Positions 1 through 5,324 of a DNA stretch of 5,324 bases are shown here, piece by piece. Under the pieces are notes generated by a model. That model saw nothing but the letters and a program-made list of their open reading frames with translations, was not told where the DNA came from and ran no database searches. How positions within the stretch are numbered: the first letter of the stretch is position 1; each line of letters begins with the position of its first letter. Made by a program: the position numbers and the translations under genes. The DNA lies in the NCBI GenBank assembly GCA_002497985.1, contig DAFQ01000043.1:1-5324 (forward strand). Reading direction: 5' to 3'. Source of the DNA: Euryarchaeota archaeon UBA4. GTDB lineage: Archaea; Thermoplasmatota; Poseidoniia; Poseidoniales; Thalassarchaeaceae.

Positions 1-3000
1 TTCTCATGGAATGACTCGAATTGGTAAGTGAATATTCCATTCTGATCGGTGACCCCTACCACAGTGAAGTGAGTGGCGGTCTCGTTTACCAGTCTCGCTG
101 TTATGGAGACTCCCTCTATGGCTTCTATGCGATCAGTCGCTGTGACATTCACCTTTCCAGACAGGGAGCTTTCCCCGATACCAAGGTAGAGTTCGTCCGG
201 CAAGAACTCAAAGTTGACTGGTACCTTGATCACGACCTCGAAATTAATCTCGGCGCCATTGAGGAATCTTGAGGAGTCTGGATCGACGACCAATGACATA
301 CTGGCAATTCCCGGAGGCATGGTCGATATCGCGTTTGACTCCACCAGGAACTGCCCGGTTGTTTCGTCCCACGTGATTTTCGTATTCGGCCTGAGTGAGT
401 CCTCCCAGTATAGGGAAATTTCCATCTCTTCCATAGTATTGCCTTCCCCTCCAATCTCAATAATCCTGCCAAGAACCCTGATTGGCCTATTCCCATCGCT
501 TCTGACAACCTCGTCCTCTAGGAACAGAATCTCGACCTTGACATCGGCCCTTGTATAGACCGTGGCATTCACTGAATTTGCTAGGTACAACTGCTCCCCC
601 GAGAAGACCAGTGAAACATCGTGAGAGCCCCTTGAGATCAGGTACCCAAGTTCGTGACTGATGCTGAATGTTCCGTCTATGCTGGTAGTGATGGTGGAGA
701 TGACCTCGCCATCAAGTAGGAATGACAGTTCCCTGCCCTCCAATCCGGGATTCCCCGCAGAGTCTGCATCGAATAGCCTCCCAGAGAGGTTCCATGATCC
801 CCCCCTGGTGACTACGTTGTTCTCCACCTGCAGGGTCATCCCAGTATGATACGCTATTGTGAGGTTCGCTTCAACGGATCCCTGGCGGTGATATCCTTGG
901 TCGGGTGCAATTACAGTTAGGGAGTGCTGCCCAACATCTAGGAACTCTGATACTACCCAGGAATGTGACCACTGGCCGTTTTCATCAGTTGTAGTTGTAC
1001 CGATCAATATTCCGTCGATGAATATCTGAAGGGAGTGGTTCTCGAGCCATCCGTTTGGCAGGTTGTCCTTGACATTCCCGCTTAGTTTCAGGACATCGCC
1101 GACTGCAACGGGATTGGGTTGCTCTATTTCGACCTCGACGGGGCCGAATACTGTGAAAATGGTAGTTGAGTTTGAGGCGATTACGAACTCCTCGCCACTG
1201 AACTCGATTCTAACGTTCCTTGGCCCTAGTGGCATATCTGGTGGAACGGGGAAGAACAGGCTGAATGTTCCGTTATCCGAGACGGATAGTGAAGTGAGGA
1301 ATTGGTCGTTCATGTAAACGTCAAGTTCTCGGCCGGGGAGGACTCTGCCAGCACCATCAGTTAGCATCCCCTCGATAAGCAGGAGCTCGTTCCTGTCTAT
1401 CTCTCCCGGAGGCGTAGTTAGGACTACCTGCGAGGTCTGCGTGGCATTGAATTGCTCTGTTACTGTCGAAGGGAGGAAATACTCAGGATTCAGGGAGTCG
1501 CCCTGCCCCATTGGATCGACCCAGGTAAATCCACCGAGGAAGTCCACAGTGAAAGTGTGAGCTCCGTAGTCAGTGTTCAGTGGGAGGTCGTATGTAATGC
1601 TCCAAGTCCCAGTTGACGCATTGGAAATTGAGGTGTACAAAGGACCCACATCTATGCCATCTATTGAGAGATGGACCACTCCGCCCTTATCCTCGCCATT
1701 CTCGATTAGTGGTGCACCGTGCTCATCCAACAGAGTTCCAGTGAATGTTACAGATTCCCCTGCTATGGCCGAGCCCGTGACTGAGGTCACTTCGATTATA
1801 GAAGGTGCTAGTATCACGACCCTGGTCCATGTTTCATCGCCCAGCAATCCAGTTGAGCCATTGAATCCTGCGAATGTAGCGGTAATGGTCATCGGCCCCG
1901 GCGCCCGGTTTTCGTCGGTCTGAATTGACGTTGTAAGTATGCCACTCTCATCTGTGAATCCTGACCACGACTGTGTCCCATCTATCGAGACGTCTATCTG
2001 GCCCCCTGATACGAACTGCCCTGAATTGTCGATCAAGGACATGTTCAGAGTGATGTTGTCGCCCCTCACAACCCTCTCGTCCGGATCCAAGTCGGCAGGA
2101 GATATTATCGAAAGCATGGAGAATCCCCTGCTATCGAATGTCCCATCCTCGGAGCTTGCACCGTAATAGTTGACCGAGGGAGTGTAAGAAGCAGTGATGT
2201 TATGAGTCCCCCTGGGGAATGAAAGGTCTAGGAAAATCCTAGCTGCCCATGAGCCGTTTGCATCAACCGTCCCCCCAATGACAGAGAAGGAGTTGGTGTC
2301 GCCATCAATAGCGAAGTTTAGTGTGGGATTCAGGGCATTTCCTGATCTGTCCACGATTCCGCTCCCGTTGCTAGAGGTCAGCGTACCACTGACGTCTAGG
2401 AACTCTCCCGCAGCTGGATTGGAGGTAATTGGATCGAATGATATGGTAGTCGGGGATCTTACTGTAATGGTGTTGATGATGGTTGATGATGTGTGCAGTG
2501 TGTCCGAACCGTTCGACCCATTGAACATGAGAATTATTGGAATTAGCCCCAAGGGATGCGAGTGTGGGACTGAGAATGTGAAGTTGACAATGCCCTGTCC
2601 GTTTGTGGACTGTTCGGGGTTAAGCCACGTTTCGTGGAATAGTGCGGAGACGGACATGTTTTCTAACTGCCTGTCTGCATCACTCGACTCAACCAATCTA
2701 GCCCCGAATGAGATTGATGTACCCCTATCGACTATTGTGTTCAATATCGGGTTTCTGTCTGTTAATTGGGTCACACCTCTGACCAGGATAGTCTCGTTGC
2801 CCGTCCCTGTTAGGTAGAAGGGGGTGCTTCCGTTTTCCACGCTTACCACCACGGTTTTCAGCCCGTTGGTTACTCCATCGCCAAGTGGGTCTGTTGGCAC
2901 CATTACAGAAAATGAGCCATTCGCTGAGGTGACGTGTCCGGTGATTAGCGTCTCACTAGGGTCATTGAGGAAGAAGACCTCCAAGGTCATGGGGCCAGAA

Positions 3001-5324
3001 ACTGAACGGTTCTGGTCGACTCCGTCAAGGACCTGCCCCTGTAATTGGAAGAACTGCCCGGCGGTAACTTCCGGCAGAGGGGCGTTGTCGATTCTAATGC
3101 TGCTTGCAACCTGCACAGTCAGGTTGACCATGCTCTCATTGCCTAGCCACCTGCCTGCGTCAGGAGTAGTCAGGGTATCAGTGAGATCGTCCGGCGCGTG
3201 TAGTCGGACGTCGTAATACCCAGGGGGGGCGTCTGCGGGAATTGTAGAGGTGAAGCGAGCAACTCCGTCCGATCCTGAAACTGTGCTATTGAGGACCTGC
3301 TGAAGAGGGCCTCCCCAATCGAAGTACATATCGACAGTAGTGTTTTGCAATCTCTTCGAACTCTCCACATCGGTGATTGTGGCATTAGTCACCAGAGTCT
3401 GTCCTGCGATTACGATTGACTGCAAAGGCTCGGACTCTACCACATACTCGGTCTGAATCCCGGCTTGCAGCACAACTGCCCCCGAAACAAGGTAGTATGC
3501 GCCACCAGGTGGAGGGTTCTTCTCGAAATCCAGAATGAGTCTGAGGTCGTATACACCAGCTCCTACGCCGCTTGGCATTTGGAATGTTATGTTGTATTCT
3601 CCCGTTGTGTTGTCAATCCACTGCTCACCCAGTCTGTAGGTTACAGGGGGGGCTGGGAGCCCATCCGGAGTGGGGGGTTGTTCTGAGGGGACTTCCATAT
3701 TGACGATTATCGATGAGTTGTTTCCAAGAATTGTGGTATTCAGATTAATGTCCCTGGCGAATCCTGAGATCCATGACGATTGCCCCCTCGGGGTCCATTC
3801 TGAGCCAAGTGTGTAGGTTACGTCCGCCCTTCCTTGGACTCTGACAGTGTCCAGCACGCTATTCGGCAGAAGCCATGTGGAGCCGCTGTAGTTCAGTTGC
3901 CAGGGGTAATCTCCCGCCTCGACATCGATTGTTGGCCTCCATGAGACCATGACCCTGGGTAGCTCGGGATCCGATTGATTCCACGCTAGCTCACCATTGA
4001 AATCAAGGGTGTAGTCCCCCAAGAAGCTCGCAACTGAAGTCCCAGTGTGGTCGGACAGTGTGACCTCTACCTCCGAATCAGATCCAACTGGGGCGGGATT
4101 TAGGATATAGCTGAAGTTGATGTAACTCTTTACCCCATGTTCATCCCTAACCACTGCCTCATCTTTTGCGAATAGTCCATCTGCCTCGAATTGATACCTT
4201 ATCTCGACAAGGCCTGCTGGAACAGGGACGTCGGCAGCTGAGAATGACCAATTCACAGCGAATTGCCCCAATGCCCCGGACCAATCTGAATCGTTCAGAT
4301 ACCACGACGTTAGGGTGATGAATGGCCCATTTGCGGCTGATCTTCGCATCTGCATTGTCAAAGTCCCATTTAGTGCCTCGGGAATCACCGACCTGCTTAG
4401 GACGGTTCCGTTGAGGAAAATGGGCTGATCGATCTCCAGGATGGTGTTGTTTTCCCCCTGACCCTCCAGAGTCACTGTCAAGTTCGGAGCGGGCGTCAGG
4501 TTCAGGTTGAAACCGACTGAGCTGGGCCGTAAGTGGTACAATGGGGTGCTTGCGTTATTGAGGTCTTCCTCATGCCAACCAAGGAAATTCAGGGTTGCGG
4601 AAATCAGGCCTTCCTGTTCGGATTCGTCAATTGGGACTGAGAACTCGTAGTACCCCCCTGCACCGACGCTGGAAATGAGGCTTACCGGGCCATCGAAAGA
4701 AGTGGTGTAGTTGAGGACTACCTGTAGGCTGTCCAACTGTGTGATGTCGTTGTAGGGCTCACTGGAGAGGGATATATCGCCAGTAATTGTGGTATTAACC
4801 CCTATACCGATCTTAGGCTCATCAGGAGGTTCTGGGTCATTCACCGACATTGACACGTTGTCAGTGACATTCAGCTTCCATGGGAATGATATCCCCTGGG
4901 ATCCGACATACCCATTCTGATATGTGCGAAGAACGAGGGAGCCATATCCGGGATTGATCACTTCCTGGGGTTGGCCAGTGATGTTGAAGGCCCCATTTGA
5001 ATCGGTAATTGCAGTGCCTATGTAGTGCTCTTCAATTGCTGCTGAACCTGGGACATTCCCGGTCTGATTTGATTTCACGAGATACATGTCGATGGTGATG
5101 TTAGAAACTGTTGACTGGTTCTCAGTGAACCTGAGCGTCCCATCCAGGGATAGGTTGCCAGATGATAGGTCCCTATCGAACCATATGGGCCCCCAGTTTT
5201 CTTCCACGACCTCCACTGTCGAGAGGGCGGGGCACGCCTCGAAGGGTATCCATCCCAAGTCGGCATCGCCAAGATTGGAGTTGGTCTGCAAGTGTACCTC
5301 GACCCATGAGGTGAAATCCTTGCC
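1..5324 (-). CDS. Giant Ig-like-repeat surface protein with transglutaminase-like domain (internal fragment, both ends missing)
   Basis: One frame stays open across the whole window on the minus strand: 1774 complete codons, with neither the start nor the stop present, so the full protein is longer. Residues 1-34 resemble the end of a transglutaminase-like core. Residues 43-1774 form about 16 divergent Ig-like beta-sandwich units of 90-130 residues. A hand count gives about 54 N-x-S/T sequons, one Cys (residue 31), 16 Lys and 56 Arg, of which about 46 are AGG/AGA. In the first 200 residues there are 26 Asp/Glu against 7 Lys/Arg. These features suggest an extracellular, N-glycosylated archaeal protein, probably anchored by a segment outside the window. 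No membrane span or signal peptide is visible here. Repeats of this type usually serve as stalks or adhesive modules; the exact ligand or substrate cannot be told. The family could equally be described as bacterial/archaeal Ig-like, macroglobulin-like or carboxypeptidase-regulatory-like, since these folds share the pattern. The reading frame is certain; the function is inferred. Confidence 0.95.
3..218 (-). repeat. Ig-like unit P (residues 1703-1774), cut by the window edge
   Basis: The opening is G-I-G-E-S-S-L-S-G-K-V (1715-1725), the central strand V-S-I-T-A-R-L (1739-1745), and the hairpin T-D-Q-N-G-I-F (1759-1765). The closing strand lies beyond the window, which shows that the array continues downstream. 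Two sequons. Confidence 0.65.
219..542 (-). repeat. Ig-like unit O (residues 1595-1702), no sequons
   Basis: The opening is I-R-V-L-G-R-I-I-E (1615-1623), the central strand M-E-I-S-L-Y-W-E-D (1634-1642), the hairpin T-T-G-Q-F-L-V (1655-1661), and the closing strand M-P-P-G-I-A-S-M-S-L-V-V (1669-1680). It is the only unit with no N-x-S/T sequon. It is also rich in Glu around 1623-1635. Confidence 0.65.
543..845 (-). repeat. Ig-like unit N (residues 1494-1594)
   Basis: The opening is V-T-R-G-G-S-W-N-L-S-G-R-L-F-D (1505-1519), the central strand E-L-S-F-L-L-D-G (1532-1539), the hairpin S-I-D-G-T-F-S-I (1548-1555), and the closing strand S-R-G-S-H-D-V-S-L-V-F-S-G (1564-1576). The G-L-E-G-R-E-L segment before the central strand resembles P-G-R-E-L in unit L. 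Two sequons. Confidence 0.75.
846..1142 (-). repeat. Ig-like unit M (residues 1395-1493)
   Basis: The opening is V-A-V-G-D-V-L-K-L-S-G-N-V-K-D (1406-1420), the central strand L-Q-I-F-I-D-G (1432-1438), the hairpin T-D-E-N-G-Q-W (1446-1452), and the closing strand D-V-G-Q-H-S-L-T-V (1463-1471). It shows every element of the repeat pattern and can serve as the reference unit. Two sequons. Confidence 0.75.
1143..1433 (-). repeat. Ig-like unit L (residues 1298-1394)
   Basis: The opening is L-L-L-I-E-G-M-L-T-D (1314-1323), the central strand E-L-D-V-Y-M-N-D (1333-1340), the hairpin S-D-N-G-T-F-S-L (1349-1356), and the closing strand P-L-G-P-R-N-V-R-I-E-F-S-G (1365-1377), then a strand into F-T-V-F-G. 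Among the clearest units. Two sequons. Confidence 0.75.
1434..1799 (-). repeat. Ig-like unit K (residues 1176-1297)
   Basis: The opening is A-I-A-G-E-S-V-T-F-T-G-T-L-L-D (1186-1200), the central strand V-H-L-S-I-D-G (1217-1223), the hairpin S-T-G-T-W-S-I (1237-1243), and the closing strand D-Y-G-A-H-T-F-T-V-D-F (1252-1262). It is longer than its neighbours because of an acidic insertion after the first strand (E-N-G-E-D-K, 1208-1213) and a tail loop at 1268-1290. Two sequons. Confidence 0.7.
1800..2108 (-). repeat. Ig-like unit J (residues 1073-1175)
   Basis: The opening is V-V-R-G-D-N-I-T-L-N-M-S-L-I-D (1085-1099), the central strand Q-I-D-V-S-I-D-G (1109-1116), the hairpin T-D-E-S-G-I-L (1124-1130), and the closing strand A-P-G-P-M-T-I-T-A-T-F-A-G (1141-1153). 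A compact, canonical unit. Three sequons. Confidence 0.7.
2109..2456 (-). repeat. Ig-like unit I (residues 957-1072)
   Basis: The opening is P-A-A-G-E-F-L-D-V-S-G-T-L (970-982), the central strand T-L-N-F-A-I-D-G (1001-1008), the hairpin D-A-N-G-S-W (1021-1026), and the closing strand P-R-G-T-H-N-I-T-A-S-Y (1037-1047) followed by N-Y-Y-G-A-S. This is close to the classic bacterial/archaeal Ig-like repeat pattern. Three sequons. Confidence 0.7.
2457..2774 (-). repeat. Ig-like unit H (residues 851-956)
   Basis: The opening is V-D-R-G-T-S-I-S-F-G-A-R-L-V-E (865-879), the central strand M-S-V-S-A-L-F (890-896), the hairpin N-G-Q-G-I-V-N-F (908-915), and the closing strand H-P-L-G-L-I-P-I-I-L (923-932). 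The closing strand is unusually hydrophobic but too short for a membrane span. Four sequons, two of them three residues apart at 935 and 938. Confidence 0.65.
2775..3104 (-). repeat. Ig-like unit G (residues 741-850)
   Basis: The opening is V-T-A-G-Q-F-F-Q-L-Q-G-Q-V-L-D (753-767), the central strand M-T-L-E-V-F-F (779-785), the hairpin S-A-N-G-S-F-S-V (800-807), and the closing strand G-L-K-T-V-V-V-S-V (821-829). The A-G-Q opening repeats that of unit F. Four sequons. Confidence 0.7.
3105..3458 (-). repeat. Ig-like unit F (residues 623-740)
   Basis: The opening is V-I-A-G-Q-T-L-V-T-N-A-T-I-T-D (638-652), the central strand T-V-D-M-Y-F-D (663-669), the hairpin S-D-G-V-A-R-F (685-691), and the closing strand A-P-P-G-Y-Y-D-V-R-L (699-708). 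From here onward the units follow a common pattern closely. Five sequons; a longer C-terminal loop at 711-728. Confidence 0.7.
3459..3824 (-). repeat. Ig-like unit E (residues 501-622)
   Basis: The opening strand P-R-G-Q-S-S-W-I-S-G-F-A-R-D-I (512-526) matches the R-G...S-G-x-L-x-D pattern of later units. The hairpin is T-T-G-E-Y-N-I (573-579) and the closing strand G-A-G-V-Y-D-L-R-L (588-596). It contains a proline-rich insertion at 546-560 and a short internal duplication, listed separately. Five sequons. Confidence 0.55.
3618..3821 (-). repeat. Short internal duplication V-T-Y-x-L-G-x-x-W in unit E with proline-rich spacer
   Basis: V-T-Y-T-L-G-S-E-W (residues 502-510, bases 3795-3821) recurs as V-T-Y-R-L-G-E-Q-W (residues 561-569, bases 3618-3644), 59 residues later. 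The first ten bases of each copy are nearly the same in codon choice (both use gta-acc-tac). Between them lies a segment with seven prolines in 15 residues (546-560). It could be a partial duplication or convergence of two edge strands. Confidence 0.5.
3825..4130 (-). repeat. Ig-like unit D (residues 399-500), divergent
   Basis: The least regular unit. A D-S-E-V-E-V-T-L strand (416-423) is followed by D-F-N-G-E-L-A-W (441-448), which occupies the hairpin position, and E-A-G-D-Y-P-W-Q-L-N-Y (469-479), which fits the closing strand. Boundaries are approximate. Three sequons and three tryptophans. It is placed as a unit mainly because it falls in register between C and E. Confidence 0.4.
4131..4493 (-). 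repeat. Ig-like unit C (residues 278-398)
   Basis: Opens with Q-P-I-F-L-N-G-T-V-L (300-309). The central strand is N-G-T-L-T-M-Q-M (319-326), the hairpin L-G-Q-F-A-V-N-W lies at 352-359, and the closing strand P-V-P-A-G-L-V-E-I-R-Y at 367-377. Longer than average because of an insertion between the central strand and hairpin (about 327-350). Six sequons. Confidence 0.5.
4494..4811 (-). repeat. Ig-like unit B (residues 172-277)
   Basis: Opening strand T-I-T-G-D-I-S-L (179-186), central L-Q-V-V-L-N-Y strand (200-206), hairpin G-G-Y-Y-E-F (223-228), and closing E-G-L-I-S-A-T-L-N-F-L-G-W (238-250). Four sequons. It lacks the T-D-x-N-G form of the hairpin but keeps its position, 112 residues after that of unit A. 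Confidence 0.55.
4812..4841 (-). other. Proline- and acid-rich linker between units A and B
   Basis: Residues 162-171 read N-D-P-E-P-P-D-E-P-K: four prolines and four acidic residues in ten. Such segments are usually rigid, extended spacers between folded domains. Here it separates unit A from the rest of the array and is the clearest linker in the window. Confidence 0.6.
4842..5198 (-). repeat. Ig-like unit A (residues 43-161)
   Basis: First unit after the transglutaminase-like tail. It has a G-N-L-S-L-D-G-T-L opening strand (56-64), a central I-T-I-D-M-Y strand (76-81), the hairpin T-D-S-N-G-A-F at 107-113, and a closing N-P-G-Y-G-S-L-V-L strand (124-132). The pattern fits an Ig-like or carboxypeptidase-regulatory-like beta-sandwich. 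It carries seven sequons, the most of any unit. Confidence 0.65.
5223..5324 (-). other. C-terminal end of a transglutaminase-like domain, apparently lacking catalytic residues
   Basis: Residues 1-34 read G-K-D-F-T-S-W-V-E-V-H-L, then a loop, then G-W-I-P-F-E-A-C-P. Transglutaminase-like (papain-fold) domains typically end with H-A-W-V-E-V-Y-L, a loop, and G-W-V-P-V-D-P-T. In that alignment Thr5 sits where the catalytic His is expected and Glu29 where the Asp is expected. The nucleophilic Cys would lie upstream, outside the window. The only Cys seen in the window, Cys31, is in the wrong place to be the nucleophile. Family assignment rests on this short tail only, so it is moderately sure; loss of activity is inferred. 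Confidence 0.6.

Noticed and set aside
1487..2339. Shared ten-base word ggattcaggg near 1487 and 2330 as a DNA repeat
   Set aside because: Both encode L-N-P in unrelated contexts and the match does not extend. No long nucleotide-level repeats, CRISPR array or inverted repeats were seen.
2523..2555. Hydrophobic stretch P-L-G-L-I-P-I-I-L-M-F (residues 924-934) as a membrane segment
   Set aside because: It is only about 11 residues long, contains Pro and Gly, and falls exactly at the closing strand of unit H, so a beta-strand explains it.
2278..2817. A 179-codon open frame on the + strand, and shorter + strand frames such as 2824-3216, 1573-1923 and 214-558
   Set aside because: They lie antisense to the long minus-strand frame, are Ser/Pro/Thr-rich with no recognisable domain, and show no consistent frame or gene-like spacing. 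The repeat pattern of the minus-strand product explains the sequence.
5075..5272. Short minus-strand open frames in another phase (5075-5272, 3170-3385, 230-508)
   Set aside because: They overlap the long frame in the same direction, one base out of phase, and their products are Trp/Arg/Ser-rich without domain features.
1..5324. Promoters, terminators, tRNA or other RNA genes, and mobile elements
   Set aside because: The whole window is occupied by one continuous coding frame, and nothing in it resembles these features.

Overview
The window lies inside one very large protein-coding gene on the minus strand. The frame whose first complete codon is at 5324-5322 translates without a stop to base 3: 1774 complete codons plus two leftover bases. 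There is no start codon context, no stop, and no intergenic DNA, promoter, RNA gene or mobile element. Both ends of the gene lie outside the window. Residue numbers here count from 5324, so residue n occupies bases 5325-3n to 5327-3n.

Layout in protein order (high to low coordinates). Residues 1-34 look like the last strands of a transglutaminase-like (papain-fold) domain, with the W-V-E-V...G-W-I-P-F pattern. The expected catalytic His and Asp positions carry Thr and Glu. Residues 43-1774 are a tandem array of about 16 divergent Ig-like beta-sandwich units (called A to P here), each roughly 90-130 residues long. The last unit is cut by the window edge. Each unit has a G-x-L-x-D type first strand, a central strand with V-x-V-x-x-D-G, a hairpin of the form (T/S)-D-x-N-G-(T/x)-(F/W), and a closing P-x-G-x-(H/Y)-x-(V/L) strand. 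The hairpin glycines recur about every 110 residues along the whole array.

Composition fits a secreted or surface-exposed, extended protein. There are about 54 N-x-S/T sequons, one cysteine, 16 lysines, and a clear excess of Asp/Glu over Lys/Arg. No signal peptide or membrane span falls inside the window; these would be in the missing ends.

Organism: about four fifths of the arginines use AGG/AGA, ATA is common for Ile, and the protein is acidic and rich in sequons. This points to an archaeon. The combination of a transglutaminase-like domain with a long Ig-like stalk resembles giant surface proteins of marine Thermoplasmatota (Poseidoniales, Marine Group II). That placement is inference from memory of such proteins and was not tested by search. 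The likely role is a cell-surface stalk, adhesin or S-layer-associated protein that presents an N-terminal transglutaminase-like, possibly inactive, module. No multi-gene system can be seen, because only one gene is present.
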